DNA of 64,000 bases, from positions 100,861 through 164,860 of the forward strand of contig CAUJHZ010000061.1 in the NCBI GenBank assembly GCA_963205185.1. The letters run 5' to 3'. The notes below the pieces were generated by a model, which did no database searches, had not been told where the DNA came from, and saw nothing but the letters and a program-made list of their open reading frames with translations. Source of the stretch: Planctomycetota bacterium (GTDB lineage Bacteria > Planctomycetota > Phycisphaerae > Phycisphaerales > UBA5793). Positions within the stretch are counted from its first letter, which is position 1, and each line of letters begins with the position of its first letter. Positions 16,876 through 24,472 of the stretch are shown here, piece by piece. The position numbers and the translations under genes were made by a program.

Positions 16876-17532
16876 ATGGCGAATCGATCGACCGGTCATG
16901 GATACCGCGCAGCCGGCTGGACCCTCGCGCTGGCCGTCCTCGCCCTGTGGAGTTGCGGCACGCCCGAGGAGCGCTACCGCACGCTGAGCATCTTCTTTGA
17001 CGATGTCCCGCTGCCCGAGTCAATGCGCCCGACCGCGCTCGAGGCCGACGGCAGCCGCGTCGCCATCTCCGTGGTCACTCACGCCCCGTTTGCCAACGAG
17101 CAGTGCAGCGACTGCCACGGTGAAGTCGGCAAGTTCACCATGTCGCTCGAAGGCTACTCCGGCGTGACCTCCAACGTCTGCCTCAAGTGCCACGAGGGCA
17201 AGCCCACCGAGCATCCGATCATGCACGGCCCCGTCGCGGCCGGCGAGTGTCTCGCGTGTCATGAAGCCCACGAATCGCGCTACGCGCATCTGCTCAAGCG
17301 CGCCAGCCCGACGCTGTGCCTCGAGTGCCACATCGGAGCGGAGGTCCAGGCCAGCGGCGCGCCCGAGCACGCCGATCTCACCGTGGATTGCCTCACCTGC
17401 CACTCGGGCCACGGCAGCGCATTGCCCTACTTCCTGCATGCGCCGATCGCGCCCGAGGCGCCCCCGGAGGATCAGCCGGCCGAGCAAGAAGCGCCCGCCG
17501 CCGCCGCGGATGAACCCGAGGCCGGCTCATGA
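16876..17532 (+). CDS. Pentahaem cytochrome c lipoprotein
   Basis: A 218-residue protein with a lipoprotein signal (LAVLALWSC, Cys at about residue 27) and five haem motifs: CSDCH, CLKCH, CLACH, CLECH and CLTCH. Extra histidines between them (THAPF, EHPIMHG, EAHESRYAH, PEHADL) are suited to bis-His ligation as in NrfB/MtrA-like cytochromes. The C-terminus is Pro/Glu/Ala-rich. GGGAAG lies 8 bases before the ATG. The next gene, the outer-membrane barrel, overlaps its stop by four bases (ATGA), so the two proteins are likely made in fixed ratio. It is a good candidate for the periplasmic haem partner that enters the barrel. Confidence 0.88.
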   Translation: MANRSTGHGYRAAGWTLALAVLALWSCGTPEERYRTLSIFFDDVPLPESMRPTALEADGSRVAISVVTHAPFANEQCSDCHGEVGKFTMSLEGYSGVTSNVCLKCHEGKPTEHPIMHGPVAAGECLACHEAHESRYAHLLKRASPTLCLECHIGAEVQASGAPEHADLTVDCLTCHSGHGSALPYFLHAPIAPEAPPEDQPAEQEAPAAAADEPEAGS

Positions 17533-19565
17533 AGTCGCGCGGCGTCCAGCATCGCGCCGGCGCCGCGGCCACCGCCGCAGCGGCCGCCTTTGGCGTCGCC
17601 GCCGCCGCACTCGCGCAAGACCCCGCCCCGCCCGAGGAAGGCGGACCCATCGTCGTCGGCGAACGCAACGAGCAGTTAGAGTCCTTCGTCATTCAGCGCT
17701 TCCGCACGGCGCTCGAGTTCCTGTACCGTTACCGAACCGATGAGCGCAAGCGCCCCGGCGAGCCGACCACCCGCGAGACCGAAGAGGTCATCCGCCCGAG
17801 CGTTCAGTTCTCGGCCGACGCCTACATCGTCCATCCCAACTTCATTCAACTCTCGTTCATCGGCGGCCTGCAACTCGACCACACGACCCTCGACAGCCCC
17901 GCTCTCAATCTCAGCGAAGACACGACCACTCTCGACACCAACTACGACTTTCGCGCTTTCATCCTCGGCCAGTCGTCGATGCCCGTCACGCTCTACTCCC
18001 GCCGCACGCAAACGAACATCGACCGCCTCTTCGGGCCTTCGCTCGACTCCACGCTGACCGAGCACGGCGGCATCGTGCAGTTCGTCAACGACCGCGCCCC
18101 GACCACGATCCAGTTCTTCCATCGCGATCAGGAGCAGACCGATGCAGGCGGACAGACCGATCTCGGAGTCGTGCAGGACACCTTCGACCTGCACAGCAAC
18201 ATCCGCGTCGCCGACCGGCAGACGCTGAGCCTCGACTACACGCTCGATTCGATCCAGCAGTCCGGCGCCGGCCGGCAGGCTCAGGATTTCATCCGCCACG
18301 ACGCCACCGCCCTGCACGTGCTCGACTTTGGCGACCGCGACAGCCTGCGATCGCAACTCCGCTGGTTCGATCAGAGCGGCGACTCGCAACTCAGCCGCAT
18401 CAGCCTCGACGAATCGCTGAGGCTCTATCACAGCGACACGCTCCAGACCCGCTACGACCTCTTCTACGAGAACCAGTCTCGCGCCGACTCCAACCAGGAC
18501 TTCCTGCGCGGCAACTTCAATGTCCGCCACCGCCTCTACGGCAGTCTCGTCACCAGCGCCAACATCGGCGCCTCCACCCTCAACACCGACGGATTCACCA
18601 GCGACGAGTACTACGGCGACGTGACCTTCGACTACACCAAGAAAGTACCCTACGGGATCTTCACGGCCTCGGCGAGCGTCAGCGAGAATGTCCGCGCCAA
18701 CGGGCCGCGCGGCACGCCGCTGCGCATCTTCGACGAGTCGCGCACCTTTAACGACCCCGCCCCCATCACCATCGCCAGGCAGAACATCCTGCCCGACTCG
18801 ATCGTCATCACCGACATCAGCGGCCTCACCTTCTACGACGAAGGTCTCGATTACACCCTCAGCGTGTTCTTCGACCGCGTCGAGATCAGGCGCGTGATCG
18901 GCGGCGGCATCGTCGATGGCCAGACCGTGCTCATCGACTACACCATCGGCCCTGAGCCGGCCAACACCGTCACCACCACCGGCCTGGGCTTCAGCGCCCG
19001 ATACAGCATCAACGACGGATTGCTCAACGGCCTGGGCCTGTACATGCGCTACCTGCAGCGCGACGCGAGCATCGACAGCCCCCGGCCCAGCGAGTTCATC
19101 CTCGATGACTCGCGCGACCTCATTCTCGGCGCCGACTACTTCACCGGACCGCTTTCGCTCAATGCCGAATACGAAACCTATGACAGCGTCATCTCCCCGT
19201 TCGACGCCACGCGCTTCGAAGCCCGCTACGTGCACACGCTGGGCCGATTTTCTTCGCTGAGCCTCCTGGGCAGCTACCAGATGATCGATTACCCATCGCT
19301 CGACAACCACGTCGATCTCGCCACGGTTACGGCGTCATGGAACCAGCAGTTGACCAACCAGTTGCGCCTCAACGCCCAGCTCGTGTGGCGCGATGAGCGC
19401 GACGATCTGCAGGGCCACACCCAGGGCTTCGAGCAGCGAATAAACTTGAACTGGCGCTACCGCCAGACGGAGATCTATGTCTCGGGACGCAATTCGATCT
19501 TCGATTCCTCCGCGGAAGAACGGCTGGCGCAGAGCGTCGAGGTCGGCTTCCGCAGGACCTTCTGA
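17529..19565 (+). CDS. Outer-membrane beta-barrel protein (putative porin of a porin-cytochrome conduit)
   Basis: A 678-residue exported protein with an Ala-rich signal peptide (cleavage near AAAALAQ). It then consists of alternating-polarity strands throughout, for example FHRDQEQTDAGGQTDLGVVQ, SLDYTLDSIQQSG and SLSLLGSYQMIDY, ending in the terminal phenylalanine typical of outer-membrane barrels (GFRRTF). No haem motif is present. Its length suits a barrel of 20 or more strands. It is coupled to the pentahaem lipoprotein upstream, and an NHL lipoprotein and a 12-motif cytochrome follow. By analogy with MtrB or OmbB, it probably sheathes a cytochrome across the outer membrane. Sequence likeness to those families was not tested. 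Confidence 0.8.
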   Translation: MKSRGVQHRAGAAATAAAAAFGVAAAALAQDPAPPEEGGPIVVGERNEQLESFVIQRFRTALEFLYRYRTDERKRPGEPTTRETEEVIRPSVQFSADAYIVHPNFIQLSFIGGLQLDHTTLDSPALNLSEDTTTLDTNYDFRAFILGQSSMPVTLYSRRTQTNIDRLFGPSLDSTLTEHGGIVQFVNDRAPTTIQFFHRDQEQTDAGGQTDLGVVQDTFDLHSNIRVADRQTLSLDYTLDSIQQSGAGRQAQDFIRHDATALHVLDFGDRDSLRSQLRWFDQSGDSQLSRISLDESLRLYHSDTLQTRYDLFYENQSRADSNQDFLRGNFNVRHRLYGSLVTSANIGASTLNTDGFTSDEYYGDVTFDYTKKVPYGIFTASASVSENVRANGPRGTPLRIFDESRTFNDPAPITIARQNILPDSIVITDISGLTFYDEGLDYTLSVFFDRVEIRRVIGGGIVDGQTVLIDYTIGPEPANTVTTTGLGFSARYSINDGLLNGLGLYMRYLQRDASIDSPRPSEFILDDSRDLILGADYFTGPLSLNAEYETYDSVISPFDATRFEARYVHTLGRFSSLSLLGSYQMIDYPSLDNHVDLATVTASWNQQLTNQLRLNAQLVWRDERDDLQGHTQGFEQRINLNWRYRQTEIYVSGRNSIFDSSAEERLAQSVEVGFRRTF

Positions 19566-19572
19566 GGGCCAC

Positions 19573-20721
19573 ATGCCGGCAATCGCGCGCGGCTCCAACT
19601 CGATCGCCTGCAGCACCGCACGCTACTGCGGCGCGGCGACTTTGCTCGTCGCGACGCTGCTGCTGGCGGCGGGTTGCGCCAAGCCCGCGGGCGAACTCTT
19701 CCCCCCGCTGGCGGTGCCGCTCAGTTGGCCCAATCCCCCCGATGAGCCGCGCATCCACTACGTGGGTCAGATTGCCACCACCGCTGATCTCAAGGCCGCC
19801 AAACCGTTCGGCGAAGCCCTGCGCGAACTCTTCGCAGGAAAGAAGCCGATTCTCGGCCTCGTCAGCCCCATGGCCGTTGAGTTCGATGACCAGCGGCGCC
19901 TGTACGTGGCGGACACGGCCGCGCGGGTCGTGCACGTCTTCGACCTCGACAAGCGCAAGTACGAGCAGTGGATGCCTCCCGCGCCCGACACCTTCATCAC
20001 GCCCGTCGGCCTCGCCCGCGCCGGTGACGGCCGCCTGTTCGTGGCCGATTCATCCACAGGTGTGGTGTGGCTGTTCGACTCAACCGGCCGGAGCATCGGC
20101 ATGTGGGGTCTGGGCCATCTCATCCGCCCCTGCGGCCTGTCGTTCGACGAGCAGGGCCAGCGCCTCTTCGTCGCCGACGCCGGCGCGCATCGCGTCGCCA
20201 TCTTTGGCCCCGGCGGCGAACTGCTCGCCACGCTCGGCTCGCGCGGCACGGCGCCCGGCTCATTCAACTTCCCCACTGACGTAGTCATCGACCATCAGGG
20301 GCGGCTCTACGTCACCGACGCACTCAACTGCCGCATTCAGCAGTTCGGCCCCGATCTCGCGCCGCGACTGCAGATCGGCAGCCGGGGCGACCTGCCCGGC
20401 TACTTCTCGCGCCCAAAGGGCATCGCTGTGGACAGCACCGACCACCTCTACGTCATCGATGCACAATTCGAAGCGGTGCAGGTCTATTCCAGCGCCGGCC
20501 AACTTCTCATGGCCTTCGGGCGCGAGGGGCGCGGGCCCGGCGAGTTCTGGCTGCCCGCGGGAATCTGCATCGACGAGAGCGACCGGCTGTGGATCGCCGA
20601 CACGTACAATCGAAGGGTGCAGGTCTTCGACTACCGCCCGCCGGCTCAGAGCCAGACCGACGCGCCGGACACCGGCCCCAACGCCGGACCAGGCCCTGCG
20701 CCCAAGGGAGCGACGCCATGA
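19573..20721 (+). CDS. NHL-repeat beta-propeller lipoprotein
   Basis: A 382-residue protein with a lipoprotein signal (LLVATLLLAAGC). The mature start LSWPNPPDEPRIHYVG parallels that of the other NHL lipoprotein of the cluster (FWPPYPDEPRLQYLV), so the two are probably paralogues. Six or so propeller units follow (SPMAVEFDDQRRLYVADT, RPCGLSFDEQGQRLFVADA, FPTDVVIDHQGRLYVTDA, RPKGIAVDSTDHLYVIDA, LPAGICIDESDRLWIADT). The start at 19573 follows GAGGG and lies 7 bp after the barrel gene; its stop overlaps the next gene (ATGA). It likely acts as a surface or periplasmic scaffold for the cytochromes. No repeat insertion is present here. Confidence 0.87.
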   Translation: MPAIARGSNSIACSTARYCGAATLLVATLLLAAGCAKPAGELFPPLAVPLSWPNPPDEPRIHYVGQIATTADLKAAKPFGEALRELFAGKKPILGLVSPMAVEFDDQRRLYVADTAARVVHVFDLDKRKYEQWMPPAPDTFITPVGLARAGDGRLFVADSSTGVVWLFDSTGRSIGMWGLGHLIRPCGLSFDEQGQRLFVADAGAHRVAIFGPGGELLATLGSRGTAPGSFNFPTDVVIDHQGRLYVTDALNCRIQQFGPDLAPRLQIGSRGDLPGYFSRPKGIAVDSTDHLYVIDAQFEAVQVYSSAGQLLMAFGREGRGPGEFWLPAGICIDESDRLWIADTYNRRVQVFDYRPPAQSQTDAPDTGPNAGPGPAPKGATP

Positions 20722-22601
20722 AACGGCCCCCTGATTCTCTCAGAACCTGTCTGAAAATCGCAACGGTGCCGTGGTCCAAGCGACGCTTTGGGAGCGCCGG
20801 CCACGCGAGCGAAGTGCTGCCACACGAATCACGACGGGTGCCGTGGTCGAAGCGACGCTCTGGGAGCGCCGGCCACGCGAGCGAAGTGCTGCCACACGAA
20901 TCACGGCGGGTGCCGTGGTCGAAGCGACGCTTTGGGAGCGCCGGCCACGCGAGCGCAGCGCAGACAGACGAATCACGACGGCCTCGCTTCATGCTCAATC
21001 TCATCGCGCTGGCCGGCGGTCTGATCGTGGCATCGGCTGCGGCGGCGCAGCAGCAGAGCGTCGTCGATTCCGTACATAACCTCTCCGCCAGCGGGCCGGG
21101 CGATGTTCGCGCCGCGGCCGAAGAGCAAGTGTGCATCTTCTGCCACACGCCGCATCACGCTTCGCCGGTCGTGCCGCTGTGGAACCGCTCGATGCCGCTT
21201 GATGCCTACACGCCCTACACGAGCCGCGCGCTCGACGCCGAGCCCGGCCAGCCGACGGGCGATTCGAAGATGTGCCTGTCATGTCACGACGGCACGATCG
21301 CGCTCGGAGCCGTGCTCTCGCGCCCCAGTCCGATTGTCATGCGCAGCGGCATCACCGTCATGCCGCCGGGCGGCTCCAACCTGGGCACCGATCTTTCCGA
21401 TGATCATCCCGTCTCGTTCCGCTACACCTCGGCCCTGGCGGCGCAGGACCAGCACCTGAAACTGCCGGCCAATCTGCCGCCGGAGGTGCGCCTCGACGCC
21501 AACCAGGAGATGCAGTGCACGACGTGCCACGATCCGCACAACAATGCGCTGGGCGATTTCCTCGTCATGCACAACGAGGATTCCAACCTCTGCCGCGCCT
21601 GCCATCAGATCGACTCGACCGACATCCTCGGCCACAGCAACTGCAGTTCCTGCCACACGCCCCACACCGCCGCCAGCGGGCCCTATCTCCTGCGCGGCAC
21701 GAACATCACCGAATCGTGCATGGACTGCCACGACGGCACCATCCCCAATGCGCCCAACATCAGCCCCGACCTGCACAAACTCAGCGTGCACGACACCAAC
21801 CGCGACATCGATCCGAGCGAGCCGATTCCCTTTGACGTCACCTGCACCGACTGCCACGAGCCGCACACGATGAAGCATGGCGGCGCGTCGGCCCCTCGGG
21901 CCCCGCTGAACTTCGGCGATGCAAGCGGCATCACGCTCACCGGCGCCATCATCCCCGTCGCGCAGTTCGAGTACGAAGTCTGCTTCAAGTGCCACGCGGA
22001 CCGCAGCGCGATGGCGCCGGTCGTGACGCGGCAAGTAACGACGGACAACCTGCGTTACAAGTTCGACTTCACCGCCGTGTCCTATCACCCCGTCGCCGCA
22101 CCCGGCCGCAACAACGACGTGCCGAGCCTGCGGCCCGAGTGGACCACGGCGAGCATGATCTACTGCTACGACTGCCACAACTCCGACGCCGGGACCCGCA
22201 GCGGCGGCGGCGGGCCCGACGGCGTGCACGGCTCAAGCCACGCGCCGCTGCTCGCGCGCCCGTATTCGATGATCGACTACACGAGCGAGAGCGCGACGAG
22301 TTACGCGCTGTGCTACCACTGCCACGAACGCAACAGCATCCTCGGCGACGAGTCGTTCCCCACGCACCGAAAGCACATCGTCGATGAGCGCACCACCTGC
22401 TCCACCTGTCACGATGCGCACGGCATCTCCTCGCAGGGCAGCACGATGAACAACAGCAACCTGATCAACTTCGACCTGTCGATCGTCTTCCCCGACCCGT
22501 CCTCGGGCCGCCTCGAATTCATCGACCAGGGCCGCTTCGCCGGCCAGTGCTTCCTGAGTTGCCACGGCGAAAACCACTCGCCGCGCGCGTATGGGGACTG
22601 A
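20718..22601 (+). CDS. Multihaem cytochrome c (11 CXXCH plus one CX3CH) with a repeat-expanded N-terminus
   Basis: A 627-codon frame. Residues 17-88 are three in-frame copies of the dispersed 72-bp element (24 residues each, VPWSKRRFGSAGHASEVLPH). A normal-looking signal peptide follows (MLNLIALAGGLIVASAAAAQQ, from ATG 20991). The mature protein has CIFCH, CLSCH, CTTCH, CRACH, CSSCH, CMDCH, CTDCH, CFKCH, CYDCH, CYHCH and CSTCH, and then CFLSCH with three residues between the cysteines. GGGAG precedes ATG 20718, which overlaps the previous stop (ATGA); ATG 20991 lacks such a site. The likely role is a long haem wire on the outside of the cell. Export from the extended start is doubtful and should be checked. 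Confidence 0.85.
   Translation: MKRPPDSLRTCLKIATVPWSKRRFGSAGHASEVLPHESRRVPWSKRRSGSAGHASEVLPHESRRVPWSKRRFGSAGHASAAQTDESRRPRFMLNLIALAGGLIVASAAAAQQQSVVDSVHNLSASGPGDVRAAAEEQVCIFCHTPHHASPVVPLWNRSMPLDAYTPYTSRALDAEPGQPTGDSKMCLSCHDGTIALGAVLSRPSPIVMRSGITVMPPGGSNLGTDLSDDHPVSFRYTSALAAQDQHLKLPANLPPEVRLDANQEMQCTTCHDPHNNALGDFLVMHNEDSNLCRACHQIDSTDILGHSNCSSCHTPHTAASGPYLLRGTNITESCMDCHDGTIPNAPNISPDLHKLSVHDTNRDIDPSEPIPFDVTCTDCHEPHTMKHGGASAPRAPLNFGDASGITLTGAIIPVAQFEYEVCFKCHADRSAMAPVVTRQVTTDNLRYKFDFTAVSYHPVAAPGRNNDVPSLRPEWTTASMIYCYDCHNSDAGTRSGGGGPDGVHGSSHAPLLARPYSMIDYTSESATSYALCYHCHERNSILGDESFPTHRKHIVDERTTCSTCHDAHGISSQGSTMNNSNLINFDLSIVFPDPSSGRLEFIDQGRFAGQCFLSCHGENHSPRAYGD
20766..20981 (+). repeat. Three tandem copies of the dispersed 72-bp element
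   Basis: Copies start at 20766, 20838 and 20910, each 72 bp and therefore 24 codons, so the reading frame is kept. Copies 1 and 2 are nearly identical; copy 3 diverges in its last third. Each has CGTGG ... CCACG complementary arms. The array lies between the start codon of the multihaem cytochrome and its hydrophobic signal sequence. Confidence 0.95.
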
Positions 22602-22654
22602 CGCCATCCGATCTTCTACCTCCGGGGTCAAGTTACTAGACGGAGTCTAAGCGC

Positions 22655-23173
22655 ATGAGCAAAGCAGGATGTCTTTCACTGGCCGCGATCGCGATGCTCG
22701 TTACTGTTATCGCTGCGGTGCTTGTTATGCGTGTCATAGCCTTCGATAATGCCATAACCATCATATACAATGTTCCCGATGGCTACCGCGGCCCGATTGC
22801 GATTACGTTTGCCTCGGGAAGTACACAAGCCCCAATACATGACCGAACATTAACGATCGACATTCCCAAGGGCGGACGCACGACGCTTCCATGGTCACTG
22901 CCCAAAGGATGGACACGCTATGAGGTCACTACTCATAGCGGCACAAGCATACCGGTAGTAAGCGACGTGGCGGACATCCATGCGGATCAAGTTGGCGCAT
23001 TCCCAGTTGATGTAGAAGTCCCTCCAGACGCCATAGACGGCCAATCCACAGGCCAGTTGCCGTCTACTCAATGGTTGTTCATTGGCACCATAGCAGAGTA
23101 CCGGGCATTTGGAGCACTTCCGGTTTCGTCGAGGAATCCCGGTAGCGTTCCGATCTTGCCTCCCGAGAACTAA
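22655..23173 (+). CDS. Hypothetical membrane-anchored protein
   Basis: A 172-residue protein with one N-terminal membrane segment (SLAAIAMLVTVIAAVLVMRVIA) and a beta-rich outer domain (ITIIYNVPDGYRGPIAITFA) ending in a Pro-rich tail. GGAG lies 9 bases upstream of the ATG. The base composition is clearly less GC-rich than the cytochrome genes before it, and the codon choice looks different, so it may be a newcomer. I do not recognise a family. It begins 53 bp after the cytochrome stop; co-transcription is possible but not indicated by function. Confidence 0.6.
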   Translation: MSKAGCLSLAAIAMLVTVIAAVLVMRVIAFDNAITIIYNVPDGYRGPIAITFASGSTQAPIHDRTLTIDIPKGGRTTLPWSLPKGWTRYEVTTHSGTSIPVVSDVADIHADQVGAFPVDVEVPPDAIDGQSTGQLPSTQWLFIGTIAEYRAFGALPVSSRNPGSVPILPPEN

Positions 23174-23261
23174 TCCCTCGCGACAGTGTTCGACCAGTCA
23201 GGCACGACCCGCGGACGCGGACCAGCGCCGCCTTACGAGCGACAGTCACGGCAGTCATGAC

Positions 23262-23828
23262 ATGAAACGAACCCGCCAGCTTGCGCCCACCAAATCCGGC
23301 TTGTCGGAAGAGTCGAGCGAGGATCAAGAACGGGACAAGGACGCATCATCTCCGAGTCATCTCAACGCTGCTGCGTTCGTGGTGGTGTTGCCCGTGCTGA
23401 TCGCGATCATGGGCGTGGTCGTGATCTGGCCGTTCTTCAAGGCGCTGCACATCAGATCCAATCTGAGCCGGACCGACGGTTGGATCACTTCGCACACCGC
23501 ATACCCTGGGACTTACCGCGGAATGCCGAAGTATGAAGTGCAGTATGCCTACGACATCAGTGGCGATGCCTTTGAATCCTCTCGCGTCTCGATTCTTCCG
23601 GGCAGCATGACGGCCACAGAGTGGTCGCAATTGCCTGCAAAGTTTCCAGTTGGATCAAGCGTGAATGTGTACTACCTGCCCAGTGATCCGACACAGGCCT
23701 GCCTGGACACCGACATTCCTGCAGTTTATTACGCCGCTACCGCCGTCACCGGGTTGCTCGCGATCGGCTATGTGCTGGTCATGTTCACGCATTTCCGGTA
23801 CGGTTGTCCCGGAAAGACGAGCACGTAG
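23262..23828 (+). CDS. DUF3592-like membrane protein
   Basis: A 188-residue protein with two membrane helices (FVVVLPVLIAIMGVVVIWPFF near residue 45 and ATAVTGLLAIGYVLVMF near the C-terminus). Between them is an extracytoplasmic beta domain with YEVQYAYDISGDAFESS and FPVGSSVNVYYLPSDPTQACL, the pattern of DUF3592 proteins. No function is established for the family. The start at 23262 is the ATG nearest the cytoplasmic N-terminus; no strong ribosome-binding site is visible. It converges with the small membrane protein at 24034, and a pair of repeat elements lies between the two genes. Confidence 0.7.
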   Translation: MKRTRQLAPTKSGLSEESSEDQERDKDASSPSHLNAAAFVVVLPVLIAIMGVVVIWPFFKALHIRSNLSRTDGWITSHTAYPGTYRGMPKYEVQYAYDISGDAFESSRVSILPGSMTATEWSQLPAKFPVGSSVNVYYLPSDPTQACLDTDIPAVYYAATAVTGLLAIGYVLVMFTHFRYGCPGKTST

Positions 23829-23851
23829 CGGGGTGGCGTGGCCAACCCGGG

Positions 23852-23920
23852 GTGCCGTGGTCAAGCGAGGCTCTGCGAGCGCAGGCCACGCGACGGCGCG
23901 CGTCGCGTGCGAATCACTTT
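23852..23920 (+). repeat. Third, diverged copy of the dispersed palindromic element
   Basis: Starts GTGCCGTGGTCAAGCGAGG and keeps the CGTGG/CCACG arms, with an inner perfect hairpin CTGCG-AG-CGCAG. Changes relative to the other copies are paired so that base pairing is kept, which suggests selection on structure. It lies just after the stop of the DUF3592-like gene. Confidence 0.8.
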
Positions 23921-23977
23921 GAACTCCCGCCGCGCATCTGCCTGGCCCGCCGGTCGGTCGCCGCGGCGACCCGACCT

Positions 23978-24005
23978 CTGGACCACGGCACCGTATTGCC
24001 AGATG
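23978..24005 (-). repeat. Inverted partial copy of the dispersed element
   Basis: Read on the minus strand it gives ACGGTGCCGTGGTCCAG, matching the left end of the copies at 20766 and 23852. Together with the copy at 23852 it forms an inverted pair about 60 bp apart between two convergent genes, so transcripts from either side could fold here. It may act as a shared terminator. Confidence 0.7.
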
Positions 24006-24033
24006 TCCGCGGTCGCCGCGCACGTGCCCGCGC

Positions 24034-24384
24034 TCAATCCGACCGGATGTAGACCTTGCGCTTCGAGCGGACGCTTGAGCCGCCGCCGCCCAGCGAGCCG
24101 AGATCGACGAGCACCGCGATGACGATCAGCACGATCCAGCCACCACTGACCGTGCCGTTGCCCGCATCGTGCGCCCAGGCGCACGCCAGGGTTGTGAAGG
24201 GCATGAAGAGGAACCCCAGAAACGGCCACAGCACGGTGTCGTACTGATCGCCCAGCCAGTCCGAAAAGATCACAATCAGCACGATGGCCACGCGCGGGGC
24301 GAAGATCGCGATGAGTCCCACGAGACAGGGCATGCACAACGCTACGGCCGATCGGGGCCGGAGGCCACAGGATTTGACCTGCAT
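24034..24384 (-). CDS. Small membrane protein of unknown function
   Basis: A 116-residue protein with three hydrophobic segments (CLVGLIAIFAPRVAIVLIVIF, TVLWPFLGFLFMPFTTLACAW, GGWIVLIVIAVLVDLGSLGGG) and a basic C-terminal tail (SVRSKRKVYIRSD). The WPFLGFLFMPFTTLA segment is seen in short uncharacterised membrane proteins of many bacteria. The start at 24384 is preferred; an earlier in-frame start at 24486 would overlap the divergent transporter gene. It lies divergently from the MFS gene. Confidence 0.65.
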   Translation of the reverse strand: MQVKSCGLRPRSAVALCMPCLVGLIAIFAPRVAIVLIVIFSDWLGDQYDTVLWPFLGFLFMPFTTLACAWAHDAGNGTVSGGWIVLIVIAVLVDLGSLGGGGSSVRSKRKVYIRSD

Positions 24385-24472
24385 CGCCGTCGGCAGCCCA
24401 CCATGAACCCCGCCGCCGCGCCTACTGTCGGCGGTCGTGCTTGGCTCGCTGAGCCCATCTTCGCTGCACCCC

